64,000 bases of DNA, from positions 355,001-419,000 of the forward strand of contig CAJNDS010001546.1 in assembly GCA_905221605.1 (NCBI GenBank), read 5' to 3'. A program made the translations under genes and the position numbers. This document shows positions 18,839 through 29,200 of the stretch, in pieces. How positions within the stretch are numbered: the stretch's first letter is position 1; every line of letters starts with the position of its first letter. The notes under the pieces were generated by a model. That model did not search any database. It had not been told where the DNA came from and worked only from the letters and a program-made list of their open reading frames with translations. This DNA comes from Symbiodinium natans. Taxonomy: Eukaryota > Sar > Dinophyceae > Suessiales > Symbiodiniaceae.

Positions 18839-21800
18839 GGAAAACAGCCCGGTAGGCGTACCGGGTTGTTTTGGTGCGCACTGACTTGAGCAGGCGACGC
18901 GGGACCGTCCAGTCGACCCCGCCAGCAGCACCCGCTGCCGACGAAGCCGATCCAATGCGACGAGACCTCTGGGTTTTGATGATGTCCATGAGGAAAGACG
19001 AGGTTTGGCAGACAACCGAAACCTCAGAGGGCTTGATCTCGAGAACACGCTCCTCAAAAACCCAGCGGGAAGGATCATGGCCGTCGACCTGGAGGTCGCG
19101 GAGGTATTGACACATGGCAGAGATGGGTCCAGTGACCACGGACCAACCGTGCTTCGCAGCCTCCAGCCGCTTCCAGACCACTCGCCAAGTGTCCTTTACT
19201 GCCTCCCATCCCATGCGGTTACATCTGGCCATCATCCTGAAAAGACTTTCCACGTGCTGGGTTACCACAATAAGGTAGGGATCCTGAACCTCGTGGGCCG
19301 TCATATCTAGGATGGTATCCGTTGAACCGTATCGGCTCCTGCCTGCGTGTCGGGCTACCGCTGCGCGCATGGTTTTCATATGTTTAGGGGCAACCCCTTG
19401 TGCTTCATGGCCATAAAGACCCGAGGTGACCACACTAGAACGGTGCAACCGTAGCCGGACGCGGCGTGACGGGATACGAAGCTTACCCAACTTCAGGTTA
19501 CGAAGGCTACCTACCCGGAAGCGTTTCTGGGCAGTAGTAGTCCTGCGCCGACGGCCACTGCCACTGTCAAGGCCTAAATCCTTGACCACGTCGACTATGT
19601 CAGGGTCCCCTGGCCGCAGCAGCTGTCGCAGCGCCGCGGCCGAGCGGGGTGTTCCGGCCACAAATTTGGTTTTCTCTTGGCTGAGGACAAGACCTTCAGC
19701 CTGAAGACTGGCCTTGAGCACTCGAAAGGCTTCATAAGCCGCTCCCGCGGCTATATCCGGCGAGGCATGGAGGGAGTCTGCAGAGACATCGTCCAACCAT
19801 ACGTCGCAATGATGCAAGCCTGTGACTCGTTTCAGTCTATGTAAGGGTTCAGACATAGTGAGCTTGGCCAAGGTGGGAGCGTACGGGCATCCCTGGATCA
19901 TGCCCCGGCCTGGGAAGATGGTGGGACTGGGCTGGGATTCCCCCACCACCGTGCGACCTCCTTGGTAGAGGCGAAGGGAGAGGCACAGGGCCAAGGCTGG
20001 GAAAGACAACCGCAAGCCTTGTTCGCAAAGCCTCTGCCAAGAGACGCTATCGTAAAACCCATTAATGTCAACAAACAACGAGACAGTGTGCAAACCCTTG
20101 ACTCTGGCAGACTCTTTGGAGCATTTCCTGGCCAGGGCAACGTCCAACGAGGTTCGGCCTGGAATCGCCGAGTCAAAAGGATGATCCGGGATGTAAGAGT
20201 CCAGCCACTGGCTAACCAGGAACCGCCGAGTCTTACACCAAAGCCGCCACAAGACCGAGGTAAGACCGATAGGTCTTTCCTTCAAGGCACTCTTGGCCAG
20301 AAGTACAATCTGGACCTGGGAAACTTGGAGGGGAATGGCAAGGTCCTCCTCCATTTTGTTGAAGACGTTGGCTAGGACTGCATACGCGTCCCGAGGCAGG
20401 TCTCGAAGATCATTGAAATCCCAGCCGTCCGGGCCTCCTTTTTTGGGATTCCTGGCGGCGCATATCTTAGCGACAGAGCTAGCAGAATGCTTGGGCAGGG
20501 AACGGACCTGCTCCCGGGCTAAGTCAAACAAGGCATCCCATACTTCCCCTTGGAGCGGAGCTGGCGACACCAGGTTACCCTGCCAGACCTCGCACCAAAA
20601 TTCGAGCCGTTTATAGGGCCGCGCCAGGGGAGTGAACTCCCGATACGGCCGTTCCAAGGTTTGCTCATCAGCTCGAAGGGAGCGGTAAAGGGGGCGGAGG
20701 TGATCATTTTGCGCCTCTTCTAGCCACTTGGAGTAAGACTCGGAGTTCTGGGAGGTCTGGGAGGCTAAAGCTTCCTTATATTTTGCCTCAACCTGGGGCA
20801 CCAACTCCCGAGTGAGGCTGCTGCGGTCATCAGCATGAACCCAGTCCTTTAGGACGGGAAGAAGGGGGTCGTCCGGAGGGATGGAGGCGAAGGCCTCTGA
20901 GGATTTGGGGACCATCCCTGTCTGAAGCCAGGTGCGCCATCTATCCCAGATAGCCATAGGCCCTCCTGTCCAGGCACCTCCGCCAAGTGGGTGCGAGGCC
21001 AACGGCCTGCGGGGAAGGTCGACCCACCAGCCCTTTCCTGTGGTGGCCTGGGCCTCCGACTGAAGGTCGCGGGACCATTGGCCCAAGGCGAGAGAGGACT
21101 CCTCCTGGGACGCCACATCCAGGATCTGGACCAGCTGGACTGGGGAGCTTGCGTGGAAGGAGGAGGGGGCCGGGGACACCACCGACCTGATGGTGGGGAC
21201 TCTCAACTGGAGGGAGTGCACTGGCACGTCCAAGGTTAGAAGTCCGTGAGGCTTGAAAGGAGTGTCAAAAGACAGCCGGACCGTAGACAGGGACTGGAGA
21301 CTGGGGTGGACGACGAAGAAGTCAATCTCGGAGTCCCCTCCCGCCGTAGGAGACCCACTGCCAACCACCCGGCCCTGCCACCTTTCTTCATACCTGGAGT
21401 TAAGGAAGTCCTGAATCGGAACATTAAAATCTCCACCAACCACCCACATACCTTGAAGGAGGGACAAATGTTGGGTAAGACTGGACAGGATGAGATCATT
21501 GACTGGGCTATCCAAGCCAGTCCCACTTGCCAGGTACAAGGAGATCCAATTGAAATCTACCCCTTTGGAGCGCAACGCCACAATGACATAACCGCAGCCT
21601 TGCGAGGCGTGGAAGGTCACTAGAATCCTGGGCCCCAAGTGATTTTTGACTGCAATCCCTACTCCTCCCAGGGGGTTGCCTTTTGCACTTTTCGGACTAG
21701 CAACACCAAATAGCACAAACCCCAAATTCATCAAGTGACGGGTCTCAGTCTTAAGGTCCTCTTTGGTGAGGTGAAGTTCTTGCAGCATAAGAATGTCCGG

Positions 21801-22862
21801 GGACAAGGTATGGGCCCATTTCCGGTGACTCGACCGCCATCGGGTGACATTGGCCGAACAGACCTTGAGATTCCTAGGCTTAACTTCGTAAGAGTTGGCA
21901 GAAAGATCCTCCGAACCTCGAAGGACAAAAACCCAGTCACTTGGGCTCGGGTTGGGGGAAGCAAGGGCCTGAAACATTTTGTGGACCACCAAATACTCCA
22001 AAGTCAAGGGGTCGGTGGGTTCGTCATCTTCGAAAAGGCCTGACTCCACCGACAGAAAGCCCTGCTGAAAGCCCCGGGACACCAAACCCGCTAACTGGCC
22101 CCACTTGTCCATCTTTTCATGCTGAGCTGTCGTGTTCCAGGCTACGATAGCTGAATCCAAAGGCTCCCTAGCCTTGAGAGGCCGGGCCGTCCTGTTGCGA
22201 CGTCGTCGGGTTCTTCTGCTGCGACAAGACGACTGGGTACCTGTGGGTCGAGATCCACCTCCTGAGACGAGGGGAGTAAAAGTGCTGGGGGTTTCATACA
22301 ACTGCATGTCGCACAAAGCCTCCAGAGGAAAATACCTCGGTCCCGTCACCAAGGGATGGTGGACCACCTCATATTGGCATAGCGCTGCTAAAGAAATTGG
22401 GACTGGTGAGGGATCTTTGGCTGGTACACATTCCGCTCCAAGCGAAACCTGCCCCAATCCTGAATCCCACTCCTTCTGGAGGGGCATACCCTGACACATG
22501 CCACACAGAACCGCGTGTCTAGATGACCGGGTGTAGCTTGGAAGCTCCACCAGGCAACTCTGACACTCAGGCACCACGGCACATTCATGGGAAGCCCATC
22601 CTCGGCACAGCCGACACAAAACTGCAAGCGCGAGACCATCCCCTACCTGGAAAAGGGTGTGGCACGGGTCCTCCCCGGCCTGACACCTGCAGACCTCACA
22701 ACAGCTAAGGCTGAAGACATCTGCTTGGGAAGGGGATTGGCAAAACGTCTCGGGCAAGGTGACAAAATTTTGGCCAAGGGGAAAAACACGGGTTGTCGGG
22801 GAGAGGGACGACTCTGACAAGTGCGGGGGAAACAGGTTATCCCTGGAATCCAAAACCCCCAA
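18830..22862 (-). CDS. L1 ORF2, 5' part: Cys-rich head, APE-type endonuclease and reverse transcriptase
   Basis: The frame opens right after the ORF1 UAG and has no nearby ATG, so expression by readthrough or reinitiation is likely. The first ~115 residues carry several CxxC pairs, RING/PHD-like. From ~335: an APE endonuclease with SANVTRWR, LMLQEL (metal-binding Glu), VVGGDFNVP and DSEIDFFVVH. From ~830: RT with FVDINGFYDSV (motif A Asp), GMIQGCPYAP (motif B) and CDVWLDDVSAD (motif C; WLDD instead of the commoner YADD). The frame breaks at 18830, where the YR element is inserted, and continues at 9425. Total ORF2 without the insertion is about 1848 codons. Confidence 0.85.
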
Positions 22863-22889
22863 CGCCCTACAAGCCCCGAACCCAGCTCC

Positions 22890-23765
22890 CTAACCCGTCT
22901 GCGATGCCTGGCCCGGGGCCTGGCCCCCCACCGGTCCCCCTGGCGGGGTTCGGCTGCGGCCTCGTGCCGCGAGGTCAGGCATCACCGAGGCTTGCGAGGG
23001 TGGCAGACCCGGGGGAAGGCCTGGATCGACCTGCATGCGTCTACGCTTGGCTTCATCGGACTTCAGAGCTTCCAGCTTCCGCTTTTGCTCTTCGGTAAGA
23101 CTGGCCTCTTGCATGCCCAAAGCCTGCAGGACAGATTCCACTCCATTGTTCACCTCCTCCGCGCAATGCTTGACCACCTTGTCTTCATATTCCTTGGCGG
23201 TCTTCGCGACTTCCACCTTTGCCTCCTCGATGGCATTCTGGATGTCTTGCATCTTGTGAAGCATTGCTCGCAAGTTGTCCTTGGCTGTGTCGATCTCCTC
23301 CTGCAGTTTCAGTTTCCTCTGGCCCAGATCACGGAGCTTGCCAACCGAACTGCGAAGAACATCCCCAGCCTCTTTTCCCTCCTGGCGAGGGTCCGGGGTT
23401 GGGGTAGCCGGCAGGGCGTCCACGATGACCTGGGGAAGGTCTCCGACATGCTGCTGCAGGAGAGCAACAAGATCCACATCCTCTGTGCGAGCCGGCTTGG
23501 CTTCAAACCCTGCTTCTTTCAGCTGCACACAGGCCTCTTCAGGAAGAGTATCCCATACCTTCCGCAAGCAGTCATGAACCTTGTTGGTCTTGGGCTTGCG
23601 AGGTCGGGGTTTCGGCTCCGGCTTGGACCAGGTCTTGGGGTTGGGCACATCCGTTGGCCACTTAGTTCCGCACCACTGACACTTGGGGAACTTGGGCACC
23701 TTTGCCGCGAAGATCCAGCTGGCCGGGCCACACTTCTTGCAAACGTGATACCGTCCTCCAGCCAT
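22890..23765 (-). CDS. L1 ORF1: zinc-ribbon and coiled-coil protein
   Basis: Start chosen at the ATG at 23765 (MAGGRYHV); a longer frame reaches 23906 from a non-ATG codon. About 291 residues. The N-terminus has CKKC ... CQWC, a four-cysteine zinc-ribbon-like pair. The middle (about residues 130-230) is rich in Glu, Lys and Leu with coiled-coil character. The C-terminus is Pro/Gly/Gln-rich. LINE ORF1 proteins commonly bind the element RNA and multimerise through coiled coils; that role is inferred. The stop UAG (22892-22890) is followed in the same frame by ORF2. Confidence 0.7.
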   Translation of the reverse strand: MAGGRYHVCKKCGPASWIFAAKVPKFPKCQWCGTKWPTDVPNPKTWSKPEPKPRPRKPKTNKVHDCLRKVWDTLPEEACVQLKEAGFEAKPARTEDVDLVALLQQHVGDLPQVIVDALPATPTPDPRQEGKEAGDVLRSSVGKLRDLGQRKLKLQEEIDTAKDNLRAMLHKMQDIQNAIEEAKVEVAKTAKEYEDKVVKHCAEEVNNGVESVLQALGMQEASLTEEQKRKLEALKSDEAKRRRMQVDPGLPPGLPPSQASVMPDLAARGRSRTPPGGPVGGQAPGQASQTG

Positions 23766-23803
23766 GGTGACTGCGAAGAGGCCCCGAGCCCTAAAGGCTG
23801 GGC

Positions 23804-24049
23804 TCAGATGTTGGACTTGTTGAGGTCGGCACACCACCTCTGCCGGCGAGCCTCCGACAAAAGTTTCCCGGCGTCGGCAATCCAATCGTTCCGGGTCTTG
23901 GACCAACGAGCCAAAGCACGGAGTTGGTTTGTTACCCTCTGCCCCGGTGTGAGGTCTCGGGCACTGGGCTGTTCCTCAAACTCGGCTTGCAGATAGGACC
24001 TGATCGAGTCCTCCAAGGGCACCCTCTCGGCTACCCCAAAGCGCTGCAC
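23804..24049 (-). CDS. Small upstream frame in the L1 leader
   Basis: A helical-looking frame (...RALARWSKTRNDW...) precedes ORF1 and overlaps its extended frame. The frame has no ATG at its start and no known family. It may be an upstream ORF or chance. Confidence 0.2.
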   Translation of the reverse strand: MQRFGVAERVPLEDSIRSYLQAEFEEQPSARDLTPGQRVTNQLRALARWSKTRNDWIADAGKLLSEARRQRWCADLNKSNI

Positions 24050-24094
24050 CTCAGGGGTGCGGGATCGCTCTCTTCCCGCCGTGGGTTTGGAGGA

Positions 24095-24215
24095 CCACAG
24101 CCCTAAGGCCGGGAGAAAACAGGCCCAAGCCCTGAGGCTGGGTGAGTGCAGTGCAGCCGCAGCCCTAAGGCTGGGTGAATGCTATGCAGCCACAGCCCAG
24201 AGGCCGGGTGGGTGC
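24095..24215. repeat. Short tandem repeat in the L1 5' leader
   Basis: About three to four units of ~38 bases built on CAGCCCTAAGGCTGGGTGA. A similar CAGCCTTAGGGCTGCGG word occurs on the minus strand in the L1 3' UTR (~6625) and, diverged, near the end of fragment A. This links the pieces to one family. Confidence 0.6.
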
Positions 24216-24351
24216 TCAGGCACAGTATGGCTCAAGCGAATAGGCCGAAAACAAAGGGGGCCTGGTACCTTAACCCAGTTGAGGCCCAGAACCCAGGTTC
24301 ACAGCTACTCGCTCAGCTACTTCGCCTACCCCACCGGGGTTTGAGCAGAAA

Positions 24352-24361
24352 CTTGAGCCAA
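24352..24361 (-). other. Spliced-leader remnant at the 5' end of L1
   Basis: Minus strand TTGGCTCAAG equals the last 10 nt of DinoSL. It overlaps the 17-bp duplication by 2 nt, so 8-10 nt derive from the leader. It lies exactly at the L1 5' boundary, so chance is unlikely. Confidence 0.7.
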
Positions 24362-24376
24362 TGTCATATTTTCTTC
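24360..24376. repeat. Shared target-site duplication between L1 and L2
   Basis: AATGTCATATTTTCTTC. It flanks the 5' end of L1 and the 3' end of L2. The same 16 bases recur at 6402-6417 and 25822-25837, and an imperfect copy at 26153-26170. Confidence 0.8.
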
Positions 24377-25821
24377 TCGGAGCGCGAGGCGCGGCCGCCG
24401 AAGCGGCAATTCCTAAAACCGTCCTTGGGTTTTCCACCTTTGGTGGAGGAGCCTAAACTTCTACCACACTTACTCCTCACTTTGGAGGGTTTGCTCAAGA
24501 CCTCTTTGGGCCGTTGCCCTACGAGCCCTTCAAGAGGTGCCCTGCTTGTTCCCCCCTAAAGGGTGGGTAAGTGTGGTGGTGGTTGCCGTGTAGGCCCATA
24601 CTCCCCAAGGTGGGTGAGTGAAAACAGGCAGAGGCCATTCCGGGTTGGCTTGGGGCATCCCTGCCGGGAAGTTGTGCGAACACCACTGCAGAGTGGACGA
24701 GGGCCTAAAGAAAGCTGCCGCTACCCTACTCCTCTCTTTGGAGGTAAGCTGGACTACACAGGACTGTACAGGTACAGGCCCTGCAAGAGGTGCCCTGCTC
24801 CCCCCTTTTCGGGTGGGTAGGTGTAGCGGTGGGTGCTGCGTAGGCCCCCGCTTGTGGTGTGCACAGGTGGGGTCTGGCCCCCCTTCCCGGCGGGCTTACG
24901 CCTCAAGGTCTTCAATTGAGGCGAAGCACCAGTCCCCGCTGCTGTTGACTCCATTGACCGTCATCGGGAGGCACAGGTTCAGCGAGGGACTAGGGATGAT
25001 GACCCCTTGACGGACCAAAGTCCCAAGAACCTCCTTCCCCCCATCTCAAGGAGGCGCTGCCTGAAGGCGATGGCGAGTCGCCGTGGGCTCGCATGGTCCG
25101 TGCGGACGACGCCGCGGGCCCACGCCGCTACCTCGGGGGTGGTGGCTTCGATCCATCCCCACCATGAGGCAATGCGCACGCGTTGGGGAAAACCAAGCGG
25201 GGCATCTTGGAATGCCCAACCCCCACAATCAAGGGCCACGATTTCCGCGGGCCCTTGATCGGGCCCGTGTGGATTGGGGGGACGCACCCCCCAATTCTTT
25301 CTGTTCAGGTCCCTGACCCAAATGCCGGCACCCACAAGGGCTGTGAGGACCATGAACATGTGCAAGACCTGGAGGTTGGAGGGCTGGTCAGGCAACAGCG
25401 TGAGACGCTCAACCTCCAAGACCTCAATCTCCAGGGTCTTAAAGTCACGGATGGTGAGCTGCCCCGTCCCCACCATCCTGGTTTGAGTGGCACATAAACC
25501 TGGGAGCCGTTGCCCAATGGTTTGCTCAATCCCATGGTGGCTGGGATTTGCTTTGAGAGCAACCTTCCACACCTTGCCTTCTGAGGTAGGTGAGGTGTAC
25601 ACTGCTCGCGTTCCCCCTATGCCCAGGAGGCTGGAACCCTTGAAGGTTGGGAAGCAATCCAACCACAAGGTTGGGCCGAGGTTAGACAGCCAGAAGTCAC
25701 GGTTGTTGCTACGGCGAACCCGGTCAACCGTGAGGTGGAGGCTGTCTGCCAAGAGAGGCCAAGGTGGAAGAGGTGCCGCCTCTCCAGACGACTCTTCGGA
25801 GCTAAACTCCTCGGTTGATTC
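24377..25821 (-). mobile_element. LINE L2: 5'-truncated copy of the same family
   Basis: Flanked by 16-bp duplications (24360-24375 and 25822-25837). It retains only the 3' end: the kinase-like ORF (25821-24979) and a ~600-bp 3' UTR with a diverged ~240-bp internal repeat (about 24470-24900). It begins inside the open frame upstream of the kinase domain, as expected of premature stop of reverse transcription. Its 3' end (CGCTCCGA) resembles that of fragment A (CGCTCGGA). Confidence 0.7.
24979..25821 (-). CDS. L2 kinase-fold-like ORF, 5'-truncated
   Basis: Open from the insertion edge. It has an acidic Ser/Glu leader and then a kinase-like domain. Numbered from 25752: glycine loop G44-I-G46-G47, WKVALK with Lys67, VRDLNRKNWGV with Asp148 and Asn153, and LDCGGW with Asp175. 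These correspond to the P-loop, VAIK, HRDxxxxN and DFG positions of protein kinases, at plausible spacing. It shares this pattern and the position before the element's 3' end with L1 ORF3, though overall sequence is diverged. Substrate and activity are unknown. Possible roles would be RNA-binding regulation, host-factor phosphorylation or a pseudokinase. Confidence 0.6.
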   Translation of the reverse strand, partial: ESTEEFSSEESSGEAAPLPPWPLLADSLHLTVDRVRRSNNRDFWLSNLGPTLWLDCFPTFKGSSLLGIGGTRAVYTSPTSEGKVWKVALKANPSHHGIEQTIGQRLPGLCATQTRMVGTGQLTIRDFKTLEIEVLEVERLTLLPDQPSNLQVLHMFMVLTALVGAGIWVRDLNRKNWGVRPPNPHGPDQGPAEIVALDCGGWAFQDAPLGFPQRVRIASWWGWIEATTPEVAAWARGVVRTDHASPRRLAIAFRQRLLEMGGRRFLGLWSVKGSSSLVPR

Positions 25822-25837
25822 AATGTCATATTTTCTT
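25822..25837. repeat. Target-site duplication between L2 and fragment A
   Basis: AATGTCATATTTTCTT, identical to the other two copies. Confidence 0.8.
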
Positions 25838-26152
25838 TCCGAGCGGTCAAAACGGTCGCAGCTCCAAGGCTAAGTGAAAAAGAAAAACTACCAGGACACC
25901 GATCTACAGCAGGGACTACCTGCCTACAGAAAATGTCGCCCCGCCACCCGCAGGTAACGGAGCAAACTGCTGCATGCGAGTCAAGCTGGACCAGGTGTCA
26001 AGTGCCAAAGCGCGGATGCCGAGAGAGCCACGAATTCAACGGGCATGCAGGCAAGTCCCGGCATCCTCCTTCACAGCACTGAAGCAAACACTGATTCTCC
26101 AATCTCTGGTTAAAAGCGAATCCGAAGCTCAAGGACTGCAAGCTGCCATGTC
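25838..26152 (-). mobile_element. Fragment A: short insertion, probably a very 5'-truncated LINE
   Basis: About 315 bases between 25822-25837 and the imperfect copy at 26153-26170. Its minus-strand end contains a sequence resembling the L1 3' UTR (AGCCTTGGAGCTGCGACCG) and finishes CGCTCGGA like L2. No coding frame. Confidence 0.5.
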
Positions 26153-26175
26153 ATGTCATATTTTTTTCTTTTTTT
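26153..26175 (-). other. Copia polypurine tract and original LTR-junction remnant
   Basis: On the minus strand a purine run (A10-G-A7-like) leads into TATGACA, the first bases of the LTR. The LTR itself is displaced to 6408 by the serial insertions. Confidence 0.65.
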
Positions 26176-26206
26176 TTTTTCACACCCCCTCATGCCTATT
26201 GCGCGG

Positions 26207-29200
26207 TCAGTCCTTCTTTCGTCTTTCGAAACTTCTCCTGGCTTCTTTCACCAGGAAGCGGCCTAAGCCCTGCGGATAGACACCTGTCGCTGCCACGCTA
26301 GTAGCACTCGCGTGCTCGTGGTTGCCTGGGCAAACACAAGAGGATAAATTAAAACTTGAATCCGAACTGACGAACCACCAATGCTTCAGGATACGGTTGC
26401 CAGCTTCCTCGAAACAGCACCGGTCTACCAAACACTCGTGCTCGAGTCCCAGTCTTTTTGCTGTCGCCTTGTAGACTGTTTCTCCCCAAAGGCCAGACCC
26501 TTTAGGCCATTCGTGGGAGAGGAGGAGCCTCTCGTGGCCAGCATAGTCTTGGAAAACTGCTCGTATGCGTCTCCAAGACTTCTTGTGTACCTCCAGACTA
26601 GCTCTCCATCTCGCCCGATTCTTTACGTCCTTTGAGAAACGCAGGTGCCTAAGGCCACTACCTGCGCTGCACGGCGTAGACAAATGTGCATACACGTAGA
26701 TTCTTTCGTTGGAAGCCATCTTCTCCAGAATCCCTTTCATTAACAAAGAAGCTTCTCTACTCAGCAAGTCTAGTTTCTTGGTGATTCCAAAGTACGCGAT
26801 GTCACGGTTCTGCTTACAAGCTTGGGCTATCGCGCTTTCCTCTTCGCAACAAAGTTCCAAGACAACCAGGTTGGCCTCCCCAGAAGCAACTCTGTAGGCC
26901 TCGTCCTTCCACGAGCTCGGAATTGCGAGCACTTCATCACAAGTATTGGGCTCTTTAAAGGTAACCGAAACGCTAGAGCCTGAAGCTTTTTCTTCCCAGC
27001 CAACCGGCTCGGTGGTCAAGCCACAAGCCTCACACAAACTTGCCAAACTGTCATTCGTGGGACTTTTCGTTAGAGCATCTGCGGGGTTGATGGCCCCCGG
27101 TATGTGCTCAATCGTGAACCTTCCACGATCCACAAGTTCCTGGAGAAATGCGGCTCTTAACTCTATATGGCGAACTTTCCTCAGCAATGTTCCCATTTTT
27201 GAGATACAAACCGCGCTTTCAGAGTCAGAGTAACCCTTCAAGAGATAGTAACCGGTCTCCCTGTCCTGCGGAATGCCTTCCAAGATGGTCTCTGTCAAGA
27301 GGGCAATGTAGAGACCTTCCCTGGCTATCTCCGTGAGCGCCGCAAGCTCACTCTCAGCACTGGACAGGGCTGTGGTTGATTGTTTTCTGCTAAAAGTCTT
27401 TAGACAGCAGTTTTCCCAAGTAATCACACCACCACTAACCGAATTCAAACTCCAGCTGGCATCTGTAAAACAGGAAACCGCCTGAGGATCCGCATCATCT
27501 TCCAGGATCTCCCGAGTTGATGGAAACACCTGTACTCGGTGCGGAAGCCCTTTTATCCACTTAAGGACGTCTCTCATGCACGTCTCAGCAGCCTCGTCTG
27601 GCGCCGACTGGTGCCGGCCCAGAAACCCGCAGCAGAATTGCAGGTCCGGTCGGGAGAGGGCTGCCCATGCAAGCCGACCAAGGGTTCTGCGATACTTTTC
27701 GTGCGCAGCTGGGCTGATCTTTTCAGTTTGCCCTTTACGAACCAGGTCGGAATATCGCTTTTCAAGCGACGGGAGTTTGGGGCTCGGTTTGGTTATATTG
27801 TACTCAGAGCAGCACGCGTCTAGGTACTTGCTATCTAGCCCGAAATAGACGCGCTTGTCTCCGGAACGTCGGAATATTCTCCTACCCAAGAAGGAAACTT
27901 CCCCCGCACCATTCTCAGGAAGCTCTCCAGTCAGTTTCAGCTTGTAGCGTTTCTGCAGTCCTTCGAAAACTCTCTTACCTTCCGATGGGTCCTCGGAGTA
28001 GATCAGCAAATCGTTTACATAGAACAGTACCAACGTCAGACCCTTCGACGTCTTCCTTCGGTATATCGTAGGGTCCAGGCTTGGACTGAATCCGCTCTTC
28101 TCCAAGTACGAACTCAGTTCCTTATACCAAGAAAGCGGTGCCGATCTCAATCCGTTCATCGCTTTATGAAGACGAAGATACACCTTCTTGTTTCCTGCCT
28201 TTTGGGGAACAGAAGAGTCCGCAATACTCACATTGTTTGGGAGCTCTACGTACTCTGGCCTTGACACTGCAGCGTGCATGAAAGCCACGCTCACGTCACA
28301 GCTCAACACTGAGCCTTTCTTGCAAAGCAATGCCAAAAGAAGCCTTAAACCCTCTAAACTCGTAGTCGGGCTGTAGATGCCTTCTGAAAGCGTCGTGCCT
28401 CCCATTGAAGCGTAATCTCTAACAACGAGGCGGGAACGGTAAAGACCTTTACGTTTGATCGTGTTAACCCACCTGCTCGTGAGAACCCTCCGACCGCTCT
28501 CTCGCGCCGACTTGCGGGCCTCAGCTTCAGAGATCACTTTTCCTACTCCAAAAGACTCGAGTTCCTCAAGCTCCAACTTCATCGAAGCATACAGAAGTTC
28601 AGGGTCTAACTGTTCACCTGAGGTCTCAGAAACGGCGTTTCGGGGTACTTGGCACTTGATCTTACTCCCTCCGAATTTGAGAGTAAACGAATCAGCTACT
28701 TCTTTAGACGTGGCCAGAATGTCCGGTCCTTTGAACAAAGACTCTAACAGATGGTTAGTTAGCCAGTCAATTTCCATGTCCTCTAGGTCATCCGGCTGCA
28801 TTTCCGGTGACCCAAGTCCGCCTTCCCCCTCATCATCTGTGGGTTCCACGTAAGACGGAATATCATTCAGAGGATCAGGATCATCTGGTACCATCTCTTC
28901 ATCTTCGTTTTCAAACCCCGGGTCAGGGTCTTCTGACTTCACCGGATCAGGTGGTGGCTCAAACATGATGGGCCTTTCAGGATCCGCTGGGTCTAGAACC
29001 AGAGGCTGTGAAGTAGACAGAGCGTGTATGGCCCCTACGTCGTAGACAGGCTCACCTTTCGCTCCTTCTAAGGCCCTACAGACAGGAAAGATATCGATCT
29101 CAGTCTGACCCACTGGAGCAGCAAAGACACCGCCCCCTCTAGGCTCTTTAGGCCCTAGATACACAGCTTTCACTGTTTTCTTTCCCCTGTACTTCTGTTG

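Larger units (their letters stand above)
6419..24359 (-). mobile_element. LINE L1: SL-tagged non-LTR retrotransposon, interrupted by a YR retroelement
   Basis: It is bounded by perfect 17-bp duplications (6402-6418 and 24360-24376). Minus-strand order is: 5' end with the last ~8-10 nt of the dinoflagellate SL (about 24361-24352), 5' leader with short tandem repeats, ORF1 (23765-22890), UAG, ORF2 in the same frame (22862 to 18830, then 9425 to 7915), overlapping ORF3 (kinase-like, 7915 to 6681), and a ~260-bp 3' UTR without a poly(A) tail. About 9.4 kb inside ORF2 is a separate element (9435-18829). Without it L1 would be about 8.5 kb. It seems full length, with one probable frameshift in ORF3. 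Confidence 0.85.

Noticed and set aside
22821-23996. 391-codon plus-strand frame
   Set aside because: Antisense shadow of L1 ORF1, which has zinc-ribbon and coiled-coil features on the minus strand.
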